Of a stretch of 64,000 bases of DNA, positions 7,600-16,120 are shown in pieces. This DNA comes from Nonomuraea glycinis (GTDB lineage: Bacteria; Actinomycetota; Actinomycetes; Streptosporangiales; Streptosporangiaceae), in assembly GCF_014646515.1 (NCBI RefSeq), contig NZ_BMNK01000005.1, positions 183,710 through 247,709 on the forward strand, written 5' to 3'. The notes below the pieces were generated by a model, which had not been told where the DNA came from, did not search any database, and saw only the letters and a program-made list of their open reading frames with translations. The translations under genes and the position numbers were made by a program. Position 1 is the stretch's first letter. Each line of letters starts with the position of its first letter.

Positions 7600-8102
7600 C
7601 GGACACGCTCCCCGACCGCACGGTGGACGCCGACGGCTTCCGGCGGGCGCTGGCCGTCCATCCCGCCGGCGTGGTGGTGATCACCGCACTCAGCGAAGGG
7701 CTCCCCGTGGGGCTGACCGCGACGTCGTTCTGCTCCGTCAGCCTGGAGCCGCCGCTGGTCTCCTTCTACGTGGACCGATCCTCGAGCACCTGGCCGTCGC
7801 TGCGGACGGCCGACCATTTCGCGGTCAACATGCTGGCCGGCGACCAGGCCGACGTGGCGGCGCGGTTCGCCCGCAAGGGGATCGACCGCTTCGCCGAGCC
7901 CACCCGGTGGCGGCCGGGCCCGCTGGGCGCGCCGCTGCTGCAGGACGTGTCGGCGCACCTGATCTGCCTGCCGTACGAGACCCGCGAGGTGGGCGACCAC
8001 ATCCTGGTGGTGGGGCTGGTCGCCGAGGCGAACGTGCGCGGCCCGGCCCGCCCTCTCCTCTACCACAGCGGCCGCTTCGGCCGGTTCGTCGCCCAAGCCT
8101 GA
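7596..8102 (+). CDS. Flavin reductase (NAD(P)H:FMN oxidoreductase)
   Basis: 168 residues of the flavin-reductase-like family (DIM6/NTAB, split-barrel FMN-binding fold). The flavin-binding stretch GLTATSFCSVSLEPPLVSFYV lies at about residues 40-60 and the C-terminal strand LLYHSGRFGRF is typical. It should supply reduced FMN to the four luciferase-like monooxygenases encoded directly downstream, as SsuE or DszD does for SsuD or DszA and DszC. Its ATG overlaps the stop of the leader's second small ORF. The last 12 bases of the gene are part of a 29-bp tandem duplication. Confidence 0.88.
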   Translation: MTDTLPDRTVDADGFRRALAVHPAGVVVITALSEGLPVGLTATSFCSVSLEPPLVSFYVDRSSSTWPSLRTADHFAVNMLAGDQADVAARFARKGIDRFAEPTRWRPGPLGAPLLQDVSAHLICLPYETREVGDHILVVGLVAEANVRGPARPLLYHSGRFGRFVAQA

Positions 8103-8148
8103 CGTTTCTCCGCTTGTCAGCCCAAGCCTGACATTTTTCCGCCTGTCA
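8091..8148 (+). repeat. 29-bp tandem duplication at the end of the flavin reductase gene
   Basis: 8091-8119 and 8120-8148 match at 26 of 29 positions. The first copy includes the last codons and the stop of the flavin reductase; the second recreates the same codons after the stop. About 77 nt of unassigned spacer follow before the first monooxygenase. Confidence 0.85.
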
Positions 8149-8225
8149 TAGGGAGCTTTGGTGCCCCGCTTATTTCGGCATGCCCGTTTTGACCTGTCCA
8201 TTCGATCAACGACTCGGTGGTCCCG

Positions 8226-9551
8226 ATGACCCGGCCACGTAAGCGCGTCCACCTCGCCGCACACTTCCCCGGAGTGAACAACACCACGGTCTGGGCCGAT
8301 CCGCGCTCCGGCAGCCAGATCGACTTCGCCTCCTTCGTCCATCTCGCCAGGACGGCCGAGCGCGGTACGTTCGACTTCTTCTTCCTGGCCGAAGGGCTGC
8401 GGCTGCGCGAGCTGAAGGGGCGCATCCACGATCTCGACGTGGTGGGCAGGCCGGAGGCCCTCACCGTGCTGAGCGCCCTGGCCGCCGTCACCGACCGGCT
8501 CGGCCTCGCGGGCACGGTCAACGCCACCTTCAACGAGCCGTACGAGCTGGCCAGGCGGCTGTCCACGCTCGACCACCTGAGCGAGGGGCGGGCCGCCTGG
8601 AACGTGGTCACCAGCTCCGACGCCTTCACCGGGGAGAACTTCCGCCGGGGCGGCTACCTCGACCGCGCCGACCGTTACCGGCGCGCCGGCGAGTTCGTCG
8701 AACTCTCGCGGAAGCTATGGGACTCCTGGCAGCCGGACGCGCTGGTCGCCGACCAGGACTCCGGCCGGTTCGTCCGGACGGGTGACGTCGGGGCGTTCCG
8801 GCACCAGGGCGAGCAGTTCACCGTCGAAGGCCGGTTCACCCTGCCCCGCGGCCCGCAGCGCCATCCGGTGATCATCCAGGCCGGGGACTCCGACGAGGGC
8901 AGGGAGTTCGCCGCCTCCGCCGCGGACGTGATCTTCAGCCGGCACGGCACCCTGGAGGACGGCAGGGCCTTCTACGCCGACGTCAAGCGCCGCCTGGCCA
9001 GGTACGGCCGCGAACCGGCCACGCTGAAGATCATGCCGGCGGCCACGTACGCGCTGGGCGACACCGAGGAGGAGGCCGCCGAGCGGGCGGCGGAGATCCG
9101 CCGCCTGCAGGTCGGGCCGCAGACCGCGATCGCCTTCCTGGAGCAGGTGTGGGGGCGCGACATGTCGGCCGTCGATCCGGACGGCCCGCTGCCGGACATC
9201 GAGCCGAACCTGGCGGACGGGGTCTCGCAGGGGCGGGCCGCGCACGGCGACCGGGCGTCCCTGGCCGCTAAGTGGCGGACCATCGCCGACGAGAAGCGAC
9301 TGACCGTCCGCGAGCTGGTGATCGAGGTGACCGGGCGGCAGACGTTCATCGGGACCCCCGAGAGCGTGGCGCGGCAGATCGACGAGCACGTGCAGGCGGA
9401 CGCCGCGGACGGCTTCATCCTGGTGCCGCACCTGACCCCCGGCGGCCTGGACGAGTTCGTCGACCGAGTGGTGCCGCTGCTGCGGGAGCGCGGCGTCTTC
9501 CGCACCGAGTACACCGGCGGCACGCTGCGCGAACACCTGGAGCTGACATGA
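8226..9551 (+). CDS. NtaA/SnaA/DszA-type FMN-dependent monooxygenase
   Basis: 441 residues from ATG 8226; GTG 8217 is possible and neither has a strong ribosome site. The length and the motifs HLAAHFPGVNNTTVW at the N-terminus, DFFFLAEGLRLR, STLDHLSEGRAAWNVVTS and RHPVIIQAGDSDEGREFAA are those of the nitrilotriacetate/pristinamycin/dibenzothiophene-sulfone monooxygenase group, which uses FMNH2 and oxygen to cleave C-N or C-S bonds. In this setting a sulfonate, sulfone or thioether substrate is likely. It needs the reductase encoded upstream. Its TGA overlaps the next ATG. Confidence 0.88.
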   Translation: MTRPRKRVHLAAHFPGVNNTTVWADPRSGSQIDFASFVHLARTAERGTFDFFFLAEGLRLRELKGRIHDLDVVGRPEALTVLSALAAVTDRLGLAGTVNATFNEPYELARRLSTLDHLSEGRAAWNVVTSSDAFTGENFRRGGYLDRADRYRRAGEFVELSRKLWDSWQPDALVADQDSGRFVRTGDVGAFRHQGEQFTVEGRFTLPRGPQRHPVIIQAGDSDEGREFAASAADVIFSRHGTLEDGRAFYADVKRRLARYGREPATLKIMPAATYALGDTEEEAAERAAEIRRLQVGPQTAIAFLEQVWGRDMSAVDPDGPLPDIEPNLADGVSQGRAAHGDRASLAAKWRTIADEKRLTVRELVIEVTGRQTFIGTPESVARQIDEHVQADAADGFILVPHLTPGGLDEFVDRVVPLLRERGVFRTEYTGGTLREHLELT

Positions 9552-10708
9552 CCGACCAGCATCAAGCACTGCACCTGGCCGTCGCGCTGGACGGGGCCGG
9601 ATGGCATCCGGCGGCGTGGCGGGAGTCGTCCGCGCGGCCGTCGCAGCTCTTCAGCGCCCGCTACTGGGCGGGGCTGGTGGCCGAGGCCGAGCGCGGCCTG
9701 CTCGACTTCGTCACCATCGAGGACGCGCTGGGCCTGCAGTCCGCGGGGTTCGACGGGCCGGACGAGCGGGTCGACCAGGTGCGCGGCCGGTTCGACGCGG
9801 TCCTGCTGGCGGCGCGGCTCGCGCCGCTCACCACCTCCATCGGGCTGGTGCCGACCGCCACCGTCACGCACACCGAGCCGTTCCACGTGGCGATCGGCAT
9901 CGCCACGCTCGACCACATCAGCGGCGGCCGGGCCGGCTGGCGGCCCCAGATCTCGGGCCGGGCCGCCGAGGCGCGGCACTTCGGACGCCGGCCGTTCCCG
10001 CCCCTGGACCCCCGCGACGACGAGCGGATCCGGCCGCTGTTCGAGGAGGCCGCCGACGCGGTCGAGGTGGCCCGGCGGCTCTGGGACAGCTGGGACGACG
10101 ACGCGGAGATCCGCGACGTGCCCACCGGCCGGTTCATCGACCGGGACAGACTCCACTACATCGACTTCGCCGGGCGCTTCTTCTCGGTGAAGGGGCCGTC
10201 GATCACCCCGCGCTCGCCGCAGGGCCAGCCGGTGGTCACGGCGCTCGCGCACGCCCGGATCCCGTACGAGTTCGCGGCGGGCGCCGCCGACGTGGTCTAC
10301 GTGACGCCTCACTCGGCCGAACAAGCCGCGAGCATCGTGGCCGAGATCCGAGAGCTGTCCGGCGAGGTGCGGATCTTCGCCGACCTGCTCGTCCTCCTGG
10401 GCGAGGACGCGGCGGCGCGCAAGGCCCGGCTCGACGAGCTGGACGGCGCCGAGCTGGACTCCGACGCGGCGATCTTCACCGGGACGGTGGAGGAGCTGGC
10501 CGACCTGCTGATCGCGTGGCAGCGGGCGGGCATACAAGGCTACCGGCTGCGACCGGGCGCGGTGCCGTACGACCTGAAGCAGATCACCCGAGGGCTGACC
10601 GCCGAGCTGCGCGGGCGCGGCGTGTTCAGACGCGCGTACGAGTCCGGCACGCTGCGCGGACTGCTCGGCCTGCCGCGCCCGGCCGGTCGGTATGCGGAGG
10701 TTCGATGA
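9548..10708 (+). CDS. Luciferase-like FMN-dependent monooxygenase
   Basis: 386 residues; the ATG overlaps the preceding stop. A TIM-barrel luciferase-like protein with TSIGLVPTATVTHTEPFHVAIGIATLDHISGGRAGW, the conserved flavin-binding strand, and a C-terminal RRAYESGTLRGLLGL tail. It is shorter than the DszA group and lacks the long insertion after the HISGGRAGW motif. Substrate unknown; probably acts on a different sulfur compound or a later step than its neighbour. Its own TGA overlaps the next ATG. Confidence 0.85.
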   Translation: MTDQHQALHLAVALDGAGWHPAAWRESSARPSQLFSARYWAGLVAEAERGLLDFVTIEDALGLQSAGFDGPDERVDQVRGRFDAVLLAARLAPLTTSIGLVPTATVTHTEPFHVAIGIATLDHISGGRAGWRPQISGRAAEARHFGRRPFPPLDPRDDERIRPLFEEAADAVEVARRLWDSWDDDAEIRDVPTGRFIDRDRLHYIDFAGRFFSVKGPSITPRSPQGQPVVTALAHARIPYEFAAGAADVVYVTPHSAEQAASIVAEIRELSGEVRIFADLLVLLGEDAAARKARLDELDGAELDSDAAIFTGTVEELADLLIAWQRAGIQGYRLRPGAVPYDLKQITRGLTAELRGRGVFRRAYESGTLRGLLGLPRPAGRYAEVR

Positions 10709-11739
10709 AATTTCTGGCCATCACCCTGATCGCGCACCACGACGAGAGATCGCACGCCGAGCGCCTGCGCGAGGTCGTCGACAACGCGGTCCTGGCCGAG
10801 GAGCTGGGCTTCGACGGGTTCGGGGTGGGGGAGCGGCACGAGCGGCCGTTCCTGTCCTCCTCGCCGCCGGTGGTGCTCAGCCACATCGCGGCCAGGACGT
10901 CCACGATCCGCCTGTTCACCGCCGTCACCACGCTGAGCCTGCTCGACCCGGTGCGCGCGTTCGAGGACTACGCGACGCTCGACAACCTCTCCGGCGGCCG
11001 GCTGGAGCTGATCATCGGCAAGGGCAACGGGGCCGCGCAGGCGCAGCTCTTCCACGTCACCCCCGAGGACCAGTGGGAGCGCAACCGCGAGGGGTACGAG
11101 CTGTTCCGGCGCCTCTGGCGGGAGGACAAGGTCACCTGGGAGGGCCGGTTCCGGCCGTCGCTGACCGAGGCCGAGACCTGGCCGCGACCGCTGCAGCGGC
11201 CGATCAGGATCTGGCACGGCAGCGCGACCAGCAAGGAGTCGGTGGAGCTGGCCGCCAAGTACGGCGACCCGCTGTTCTCGGCCAACGTCAGCAACCCCAT
11301 CGAGCCGTACGCCGAGCTGATCGAGCACTACCGCGAGCGGTGGGCGCACTACGGCCACGATCCCGCCGAGGCGCTGGTCGGCGCCGGCAGCGCCGGTTAC
11401 TACGCCACCCGCAGCTCGCAGGAGGCGATCGAGACCTACCGCCCGATCTACGAGGCCCGCCTGGCGCTGTTCGCCCGGCTCGGCGTGCGGCCGGAGTTCC
11501 CCACCCTGGAGGACGCCATCGAGCGCAGCTCCATCCTGGTCGGCAGTCCGCAGCAGATCATCGACAAGGTGCTGCGCTACCACAAGCGGTTCGGCCATGA
11601 GGCGATGCACCTGCACGCCGACGCCGACGGGCTCACTCCCGAGCAGCACCGGGGCGCGCTGGAGCTGTTCCAGGCCGAGATCGCGCCCGTGCTGCGCGCG
11701 GAGATCCCCAGCAGGCCGTTCCCTGGAGGAACCTCATGA
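10705..11739 (+). CDS. Luciferase-like monooxygenase, CE1758-type
   Basis: 344 residues opening [14 protein letters not shown], with [50 protein letters not shown], and a final [24 protein letters not shown]. These features fit, from memory, the FMN-dependent CE1758 family of luciferase-like proteins, a group whose reactions are undescribed. ATGA overlaps at both ends place it in the middle of one translationally coupled operon. Confidence 0.85.
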   Translation: MKFLAITLIAHHDERSHAERLREVVDNAVLAEELGFDGFGVGERHERPFLSSSPPVVLSHIAARTSTIRLFTAVTTLSLLDPVRAFEDYATLDNLSGGRLELIIGKGNGAAQAQLFHVTPEDQWERNREGYELFRRLWREDKVTWEGRFRPSLTEAETWPRPLQRPIRIWHGSATSKESVELAAKYGDPLFSANVSNPIEPYAELIEHYRERWAHYGHDPAEALVGAGSAGYYATRSSQEAIETYRPIYEARLALFARLGVRPEFPTLEDAIERSSILVGSPQQIIDKVLRYHKRFGHEAMHLHADADGLTPEQHRGALELFQAEIAPVLRAEIPSRPFPGGTS

Positions 11740-12833
11740 CACTGTCCATTCTCGACCTCGCCCCCATCACCTCCGGAGGCACCGCGGCCGACGCCCTCCG
11801 CAACACGATCGACCTCGCCCAACGGGCCGAGGAGTACGGCTACCGCCGCTACTGGCTGGCCGAACACCACTTCACGCCCGGCGTGGCGAGCTCGGCCCCC
11901 GCCGTGCTGATCGCGCTCGTGGCGGCGGCCACCGGCTCGATCCGGGTCGGCTCGGGCGCCGTGCAGCTCGGGCACCAGACACCGGTGTCGGTGGTCGAGC
12001 AGTTCGGGCTCATCGACGCGCTCTATCCGGGGCGGCTGGACCTGGGCGTCGGCCGCTCGGGGCAGCGCAGGAACGAGCTCGCCCAGCAGGGCGCCCCACC
12101 GCCCGCCCAGCCGCCGCGCATCGTGGACGGCCTGCTCATCCCCCAGGCGTTCGACTGGTCGCAGCTCTTCAAGAGCCCCCACCTGGCCTACCAGGCCGGC
12201 CTGCTCCAGCAGCCGGGGGCGCGGACGCCGGACTTCGCCGAGCAGATCGACGAGGTCCTCGCCTTCCTGCGCGGCACCCACCAGGCGCACGCCGTGCCCG
12301 GCGAGGGAGCCGACGTGGCCGTGTGGATCCTCGGCAGCAGCGGCGGGCAGAGCGCCCGGGTCGCGGGCGAGCGCGGGCTGCCCTTCGCGGCCAACTACCA
12401 CGTCAGCCCGTCCAGCGTGCTGGAGGCGGTCGAGGGCTACCGCCAGGCGTTCAAGCCCTCCGACGTGCTGGCGGAGCCGTACGTGATCGTGTCGGCGGAC
12501 GCGGTGGTGGCCGAGGACGAGGCGACGGCCCGTGAGCTGGCCAAGCCGTACGGGCTGTGGGTGCGCGGGATCAGGACCGGCGCGGGCGCCCCGCCGTACC
12601 CCAGCCCGGCCGAGGCCGACGCGCACGTGTGGAGCGAGGAGGACCTGGAGCTGGTGAAGGACCGGACCGACACCCAGTTCGTCGGCTCGCCGGAGGACGT
12701 GGCCGAGCGGCTCGGGGTGCTGCGCCGGGTGACCGGCGCCGACGAGCTGCTGATCACTACCATCACGCACGGCCACGCGGACCGGGTGCGCTCCTACGAG
12801 CTGCTGGCCAAGGCCTGGGACGGCCGGCGATGA
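11736..12833 (+). CDS. Luciferase-like monooxygenase, alkanal-monooxygenase group
   Basis: 365 residues; GGAGG lies 7-8 nt before ATG 11736 and the start also overlaps the preceding stop. Typical strands are [45 protein letters not shown] and [16 protein letters not shown]-terminal [14 protein letters not shown] is the conserved probing loop of the family. It is closest in style to the MsnO8-like or group-1 luciferase-like oxidoreductases. It ends in ATGA with the binding-protein gene of the importer, tying oxidation to uptake. Confidence 0.85.
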   Translation: MTLSILDLAPITSGGTAADALRNTIDLAQRAEEYGYRRYWLAEHHFTPGVASSAPAVLIALVAAATGSIRVGSGAVQLGHQTPVSVVEQFGLIDALYPGRLDLGVGRSGQRRNELAQQGAPPPAQPPRIVDGLLIPQAFDWSQLFKSPHLAYQAGLLQQPGARTPDFAEQIDEVLAFLRGTHQAHAVPGEGADVAVWILGSSGGQSARVAGERGLPFAANYHVSPSSVLEAVEGYRQAFKPSDVLAEPYVIVSADAVVAEDEATARELAKPYGLWVRGIRTGAGAPPYPSPAEADAHVWSEEDLELVKDRTDTQFVGSPEDVAERLGVLRRVTGADELLITTITHGHADRVRSYELLAKAWDGRR

Positions 12834-14422
12834 GACGTCTGGTCGTGCTCGCCCTGCTGCTCACCGCCTGCGGCGCGCAGCCCGTTCAGCAGGCCGCGAG
12901 CACCTCGCTCACCTGGGCGATCGAAACCCAGCCGATCACGCTGAACCCGCACCTGTGGGCGCAGAACAAGGCCAGGCTGCTGGTCTTCAACCAGTTCGAC
13001 GCGCTGGTGTCGCGCGCCGAGGACGGCTCGTTCCAGCCCTGGCTCGCCACCTCCTGGAAGGTCTCGGACGACGAGCTCACCTACACCTTCGAGTTACGCG
13101 ACGACGTGACGTTCCACGACGGCACGACGTTCGACGCGGCGGCGGTCAAGGCCAACCTCGACCAGTTCCGCGAGTCCGGCTACAACCCGGCCGTGGCCGC
13201 GATCCAGCTCAGGGCGTTCGACAAGGCCGAGGTGGTGTCGCCCACCACGGTGAAGATCACGCTGAAGGAGCCGGACGGGCTGTTCCTCGACTTCCTCGCC
13301 TCACCCCTCGCCGGGCAGGTGTCGCCGAAGTCGCTGCGCGAGGCCAAGGACGTCCGGTTCGGCGGCCCCGACCTGGTCGGCACCGGGCCGTTCATCCTCG
13401 ACCGGTACGTACAGGGCCAGGAGATCCACTACCGCCGTAACCCCGCCTACAAGTGGCCGCCCGCCGGCGCCGGTCACCAGGGTCCCGCGCACCTGTCCGA
13501 GATCACCTACCGCTTCCTGCCCGAGGCCGCGGTCCGCGTCGGCGCGCTCACCTCCGGCCAGGTGCAGGTCATCGAGGGCGTCCCGGCCACCGAGGTCACC
13601 CTGATCGAGCAGGACCCCGGCCTGACCCTGACCACCGCGCTCAACTCCGGCACCGCCTTCTCCTATTACTTCAACACCGATCACGCCCCCTTCGACGACC
13701 AGCGGGTACGGCAGGCGTTCCGGGAGGCCGTGGACCTGGACGCGGTGCTCAAGGCCGTCTACCAGGGCACCGCCACCAGGGCGTGGAGCGTGGTCGGCAA
13801 GGCGAGCCCGTTCTACGACGCCTCCCTGGAGAGGACCTTCGGCGGCGACGCGGCCAAGGCCAACGCCCTGCTCGACGAGGCCGGCTGGAAGCAGCGGGAC
13901 GCCGAGGGCTTCCGGGTCAAGGCCGGCAAGCGGCTCACCGTGCGCAGCGTCTCCGCCGCGCCCTACGTCAGGGACCGCAGGGACGTCCTCGCCCAGGCCA
14001 TCCAGGCCCAGGTCAAGCAGAGCGCCGGGATCGACTTCCAGGTCAAGATCGTGGACCAGGGAACGGCGCAGAAGGCCGTGGACGACAACGCGTACGAGAT
14101 CTTCGAGAACTCGCGCGGCGACTCCGACGTGGGGGCGGCGCTCAACCTCATCCTGCCGCGCGACGGCGCGATCAACCGCACCCGCTTCACCGACCCCCAG
14201 GTGGAGAGGTGGCTCGGGCAGGCGTCCGCCACCTCCGACCAGGCCAAGCGGAAGGAGCTCTACACCAAGGTCCAGCGGGCGGTGGTGACCGAGAAGGCGA
14301 TCGTGTTCCCGATCTACGTCCCCGCCGACCAGATCGCCGCCCAGAAGAGCGTCCAAGGGCTCGGCTTCGACCCCGGCTCCGGCACCCCGGCGAGCGCCTA
14401 CGACGTCCGGATCGGCACGTGA
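12830..14422 (+). CDS. ABC importer substrate-binding lipoprotein (peptide/nickel type, family 5)
   Basis: 530 residues. A short signal peptide ends in the lipobox LLTACG, so Cys14 should be lipidated and the protein held on the outer face of the membrane. The mature protein is a DppA/OppA-type cluster C binder, with LTYTFELRDDVTFHDGTTFDAAAVKANLD and DLVGTGPFILDRYVQGQEI as family landmarks. It should capture the organosulfur substrate handled by the four monooxygenases. The gene overlaps its neighbours (ATGA in front, GTGA behind). Confidence 0.9.
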   Translation: MRRLVVLALLLTACGAQPVQQAASTSLTWAIETQPITLNPHLWAQNKARLLVFNQFDALVSRAEDGSFQPWLATSWKVSDDELTYTFELRDDVTFHDGTTFDAAAVKANLDQFRESGYNPAVAAIQLRAFDKAEVVSPTTVKITLKEPDGLFLDFLASPLAGQVSPKSLREAKDVRFGGPDLVGTGPFILDRYVQGQEIHYRRNPAYKWPPAGAGHQGPAHLSEITYRFLPEAAVRVGALTSGQVQVIEGVPATEVTLIEQDPGLTLTTALNSGTAFSYYFNTDHAPFDDQRVRQAFREAVDLDAVLKAVYQGTATRAWSVVGKASPFYDASLERTFGGDAAKANALLDEAGWKQRDAEGFRVKAGKRLTVRSVSAAPYVRDRRDVLAQAIQAQVKQSAGIDFQVKIVDQGTAQKAVDDNAYEIFENSRGDSDVGAALNLILPRDGAINRTRFTDPQVERWLGQASATSDQAKRKELYTKVQRAVVTEKAIVFPIYVPADQIAAQKSVQGLGFDPGSGTPASAYDVRIGT

Positions 14423-15324
14423 TCAAGAGACTGGGCACCGGGCTGGCCGTCATGTGGGCGGCGGCCACCGCGTCCTACCTGGCGCTGCTGCTGGCCCCCG
14501 GCGACACCGTGGACATCCTGGTCGGCGAGGGCGCCGACACCCCGGAGATCCGGGCGGAGATCATCGCCGAGTGGGGGCTCGACCGGCCGGAGGCGGTCCA
14601 GTACCTGGACTACCTGTGGCGGCTGCTGCACGGCGATCTCGGCCGCTCCTACCAGCTCGACCGCGGGGTGGGTGAGATCCTGGCCTCCCAGGCCGGGCCG
14701 ACCGCCCAGCTCACGCTCGCGGCGGCGGCCATCGGGGTCACGCTGGCCGGGGTCATCGCGGTGGCCACGGCCGGCCGGGGGCGGTGGCTGCGCGGCGCCG
14801 CCTCGGCGGCAGAGCTGGTGTCGGTGTCGGTGCCGCCCTTCCTGATCGGGATCCTGCTGCTGTCGGTGTTCTCCTTCACGCTCGGCTGGTTCCCGGTCTC
14901 CGGCGCGGCGGGGCCGCAGGCGCTCGTGCTGCCCGCGCTCGCGCTCGGCCTGCCCATCGCCGGCGTGCTCGGCCAGGTGCTGCGCGGCGGGCTGGAACGG
15001 GCGCTGGAGCAGCCGTTCGCCGTCACCGCCAGGGCGCGCGGGCTGACCGAGCGGGCGCTGGTCGCCCGGCACGCGCTCCGGCACGCCCTGCTCCCCGCCG
15101 TCACCCTGGCGGGCTGGTTCACCGGCGCGCTGCTCGGCGGCGCGGTGATCACCGAGGTGCTGTTCGGCCGCCCCGGCCTCGGGCAGATCGCGATGCAGGC
15201 CGTGACCGGCAGGGACATGCCGGTGGTGATGGCCGTCGTGCTGCTGTCGGCGGCCGTGTACGTGACGATCAGCACGCTGCTCGACCTCTCCTACCGCGCC
15301 ATCGACCCGCGGATCGGGGGCTGA
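14419..15324 (+). CDS. ABC importer permease, DppB type
   Basis: 301 residues with six predicted membrane helices. The coupling (EAA) loop RARGLTERALVARHALRHALLPAVT and the helix GWFTGALLGGAVITEVLFGRPGLGQ are standard for the first permease of dipeptide/nickel importers. It starts at a GTG overlapping the stop of the binding-protein gene. It forms the channel with the following permease. Confidence 0.9.
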   Translation: MIKRLGTGLAVMWAAATASYLALLLAPGDTVDILVGEGADTPEIRAEIIAEWGLDRPEAVQYLDYLWRLLHGDLGRSYQLDRGVGEILASQAGPTAQLTLAAAAIGVTLAGVIAVATAGRGRWLRGAASAAELVSVSVPPFLIGILLLSVFSFTLGWFPVSGAAGPQALVLPALALGLPIAGVLGQVLRGGLERALEQPFAVTARARGLTERALVARHALRHALLPAVTLAGWFTGALLGGAVITEVLFGRPGLGQIAMQAVTGRDMPVVMAVVLLSAAVYVTISTLLDLSYRAIDPRIGG

Positions 15325-15325
15325 C

Positions 15326-16120
15326 GTGCGGATCTTCGTCCCCGCGACGTTCCTGGTGCTGCTCGCGCTGGCCGTCGCCGCGCCCGGCCTGATCACCGGT
15401 GTGGACCCGCTGGCGGCCGATCCGCTGCGCGCGCTCGCGCCGCCGGGCGCGGACCACTGGTTCGGCAGCGACCATCTCGGCCGGGACGTGCTGTCCAGGG
15501 TGGTGTACGGCGCACGTCACTCGCTCACCATCGGCGTCACCGCCACCGTGCTCGCCGTGACCGCGGGCGTGCTGCTCGGCCTGGCCGCCGGGCTGTCGCC
15601 CAAGTGGCTGGACGAGACGCTGGCCCGCTCGTTCGACGTGCTGTCCACCCTGCCGGAGCTGCTGCTCGCGCTGCTGGTCATCGCCATCACCGGGCCGGGC
15701 ACGGTCAACGTCATCGTGGCCATCGCCGTCGCGCAGATCCCGAACTACGCCCGGGTGATCCGCGCCCAGACCTTCGTGGTCCGCCACGCCGCCTACGTCG
15801 AGCAGGCCGTCACGTTCGGCCGCTCCCGGCTCGCGATCACCGCCGGGCACGTGCTGCCCAACGTGCTCGGGCCGATCCCGGTGCTGGCCACGATCGGGCT
15901 CGGCACCGCCGTCATCGCCGCCTCCGGGCTCAGCTTCCTCGGCATGGGGCCGCAGCCGCCGGCCGCCGAATGGGGCGCGATGCTCTCCGAGGCCCGCAAC
16001 TACCTGCGGGTCGCCTGGTGGGAGGCGCTGTTCCCGGGGATCGCGATCACCCTGACCGTCGTCTGCCTGACCGTGGTCGGGCGGCGCCTGCAGCGCCGTT
16101 TCGAAGGGAGAACGCCATGA
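15326..16120 (+). CDS. ABC importer permease, DppC type
   Basis: 264 residues from GTG 15326, one base after the previous stop. HWFGSDHLGRDVLSRVVYGARHSLTIG and the C-terminal GLSFLGMGPQPPAAEWGAMLSEARNYL are hallmarks of DppC/OppC permeases. About six membrane helices. It pairs with the DppB-type protein and is driven by the fused ATPase that follows. Confidence 0.9.
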   Translation: MRIFVPATFLVLLALAVAAPGLITGVDPLAADPLRALAPPGADHWFGSDHLGRDVLSRVVYGARHSLTIGVTATVLAVTAGVLLGLAAGLSPKWLDETLARSFDVLSTLPELLLALLVIAITGPGTVNVIVAIAVAQIPNYARVIRAQTFVVRHAAYVEQAVTFGRSRLAITAGHVLPNVLGPIPVLATIGLGTAVIAASGLSFLGMGPQPPAAEWGAMLSEARNYLRVAWWEALFPGIAITLTVVCLTVVGRRLQRRFEGRTP

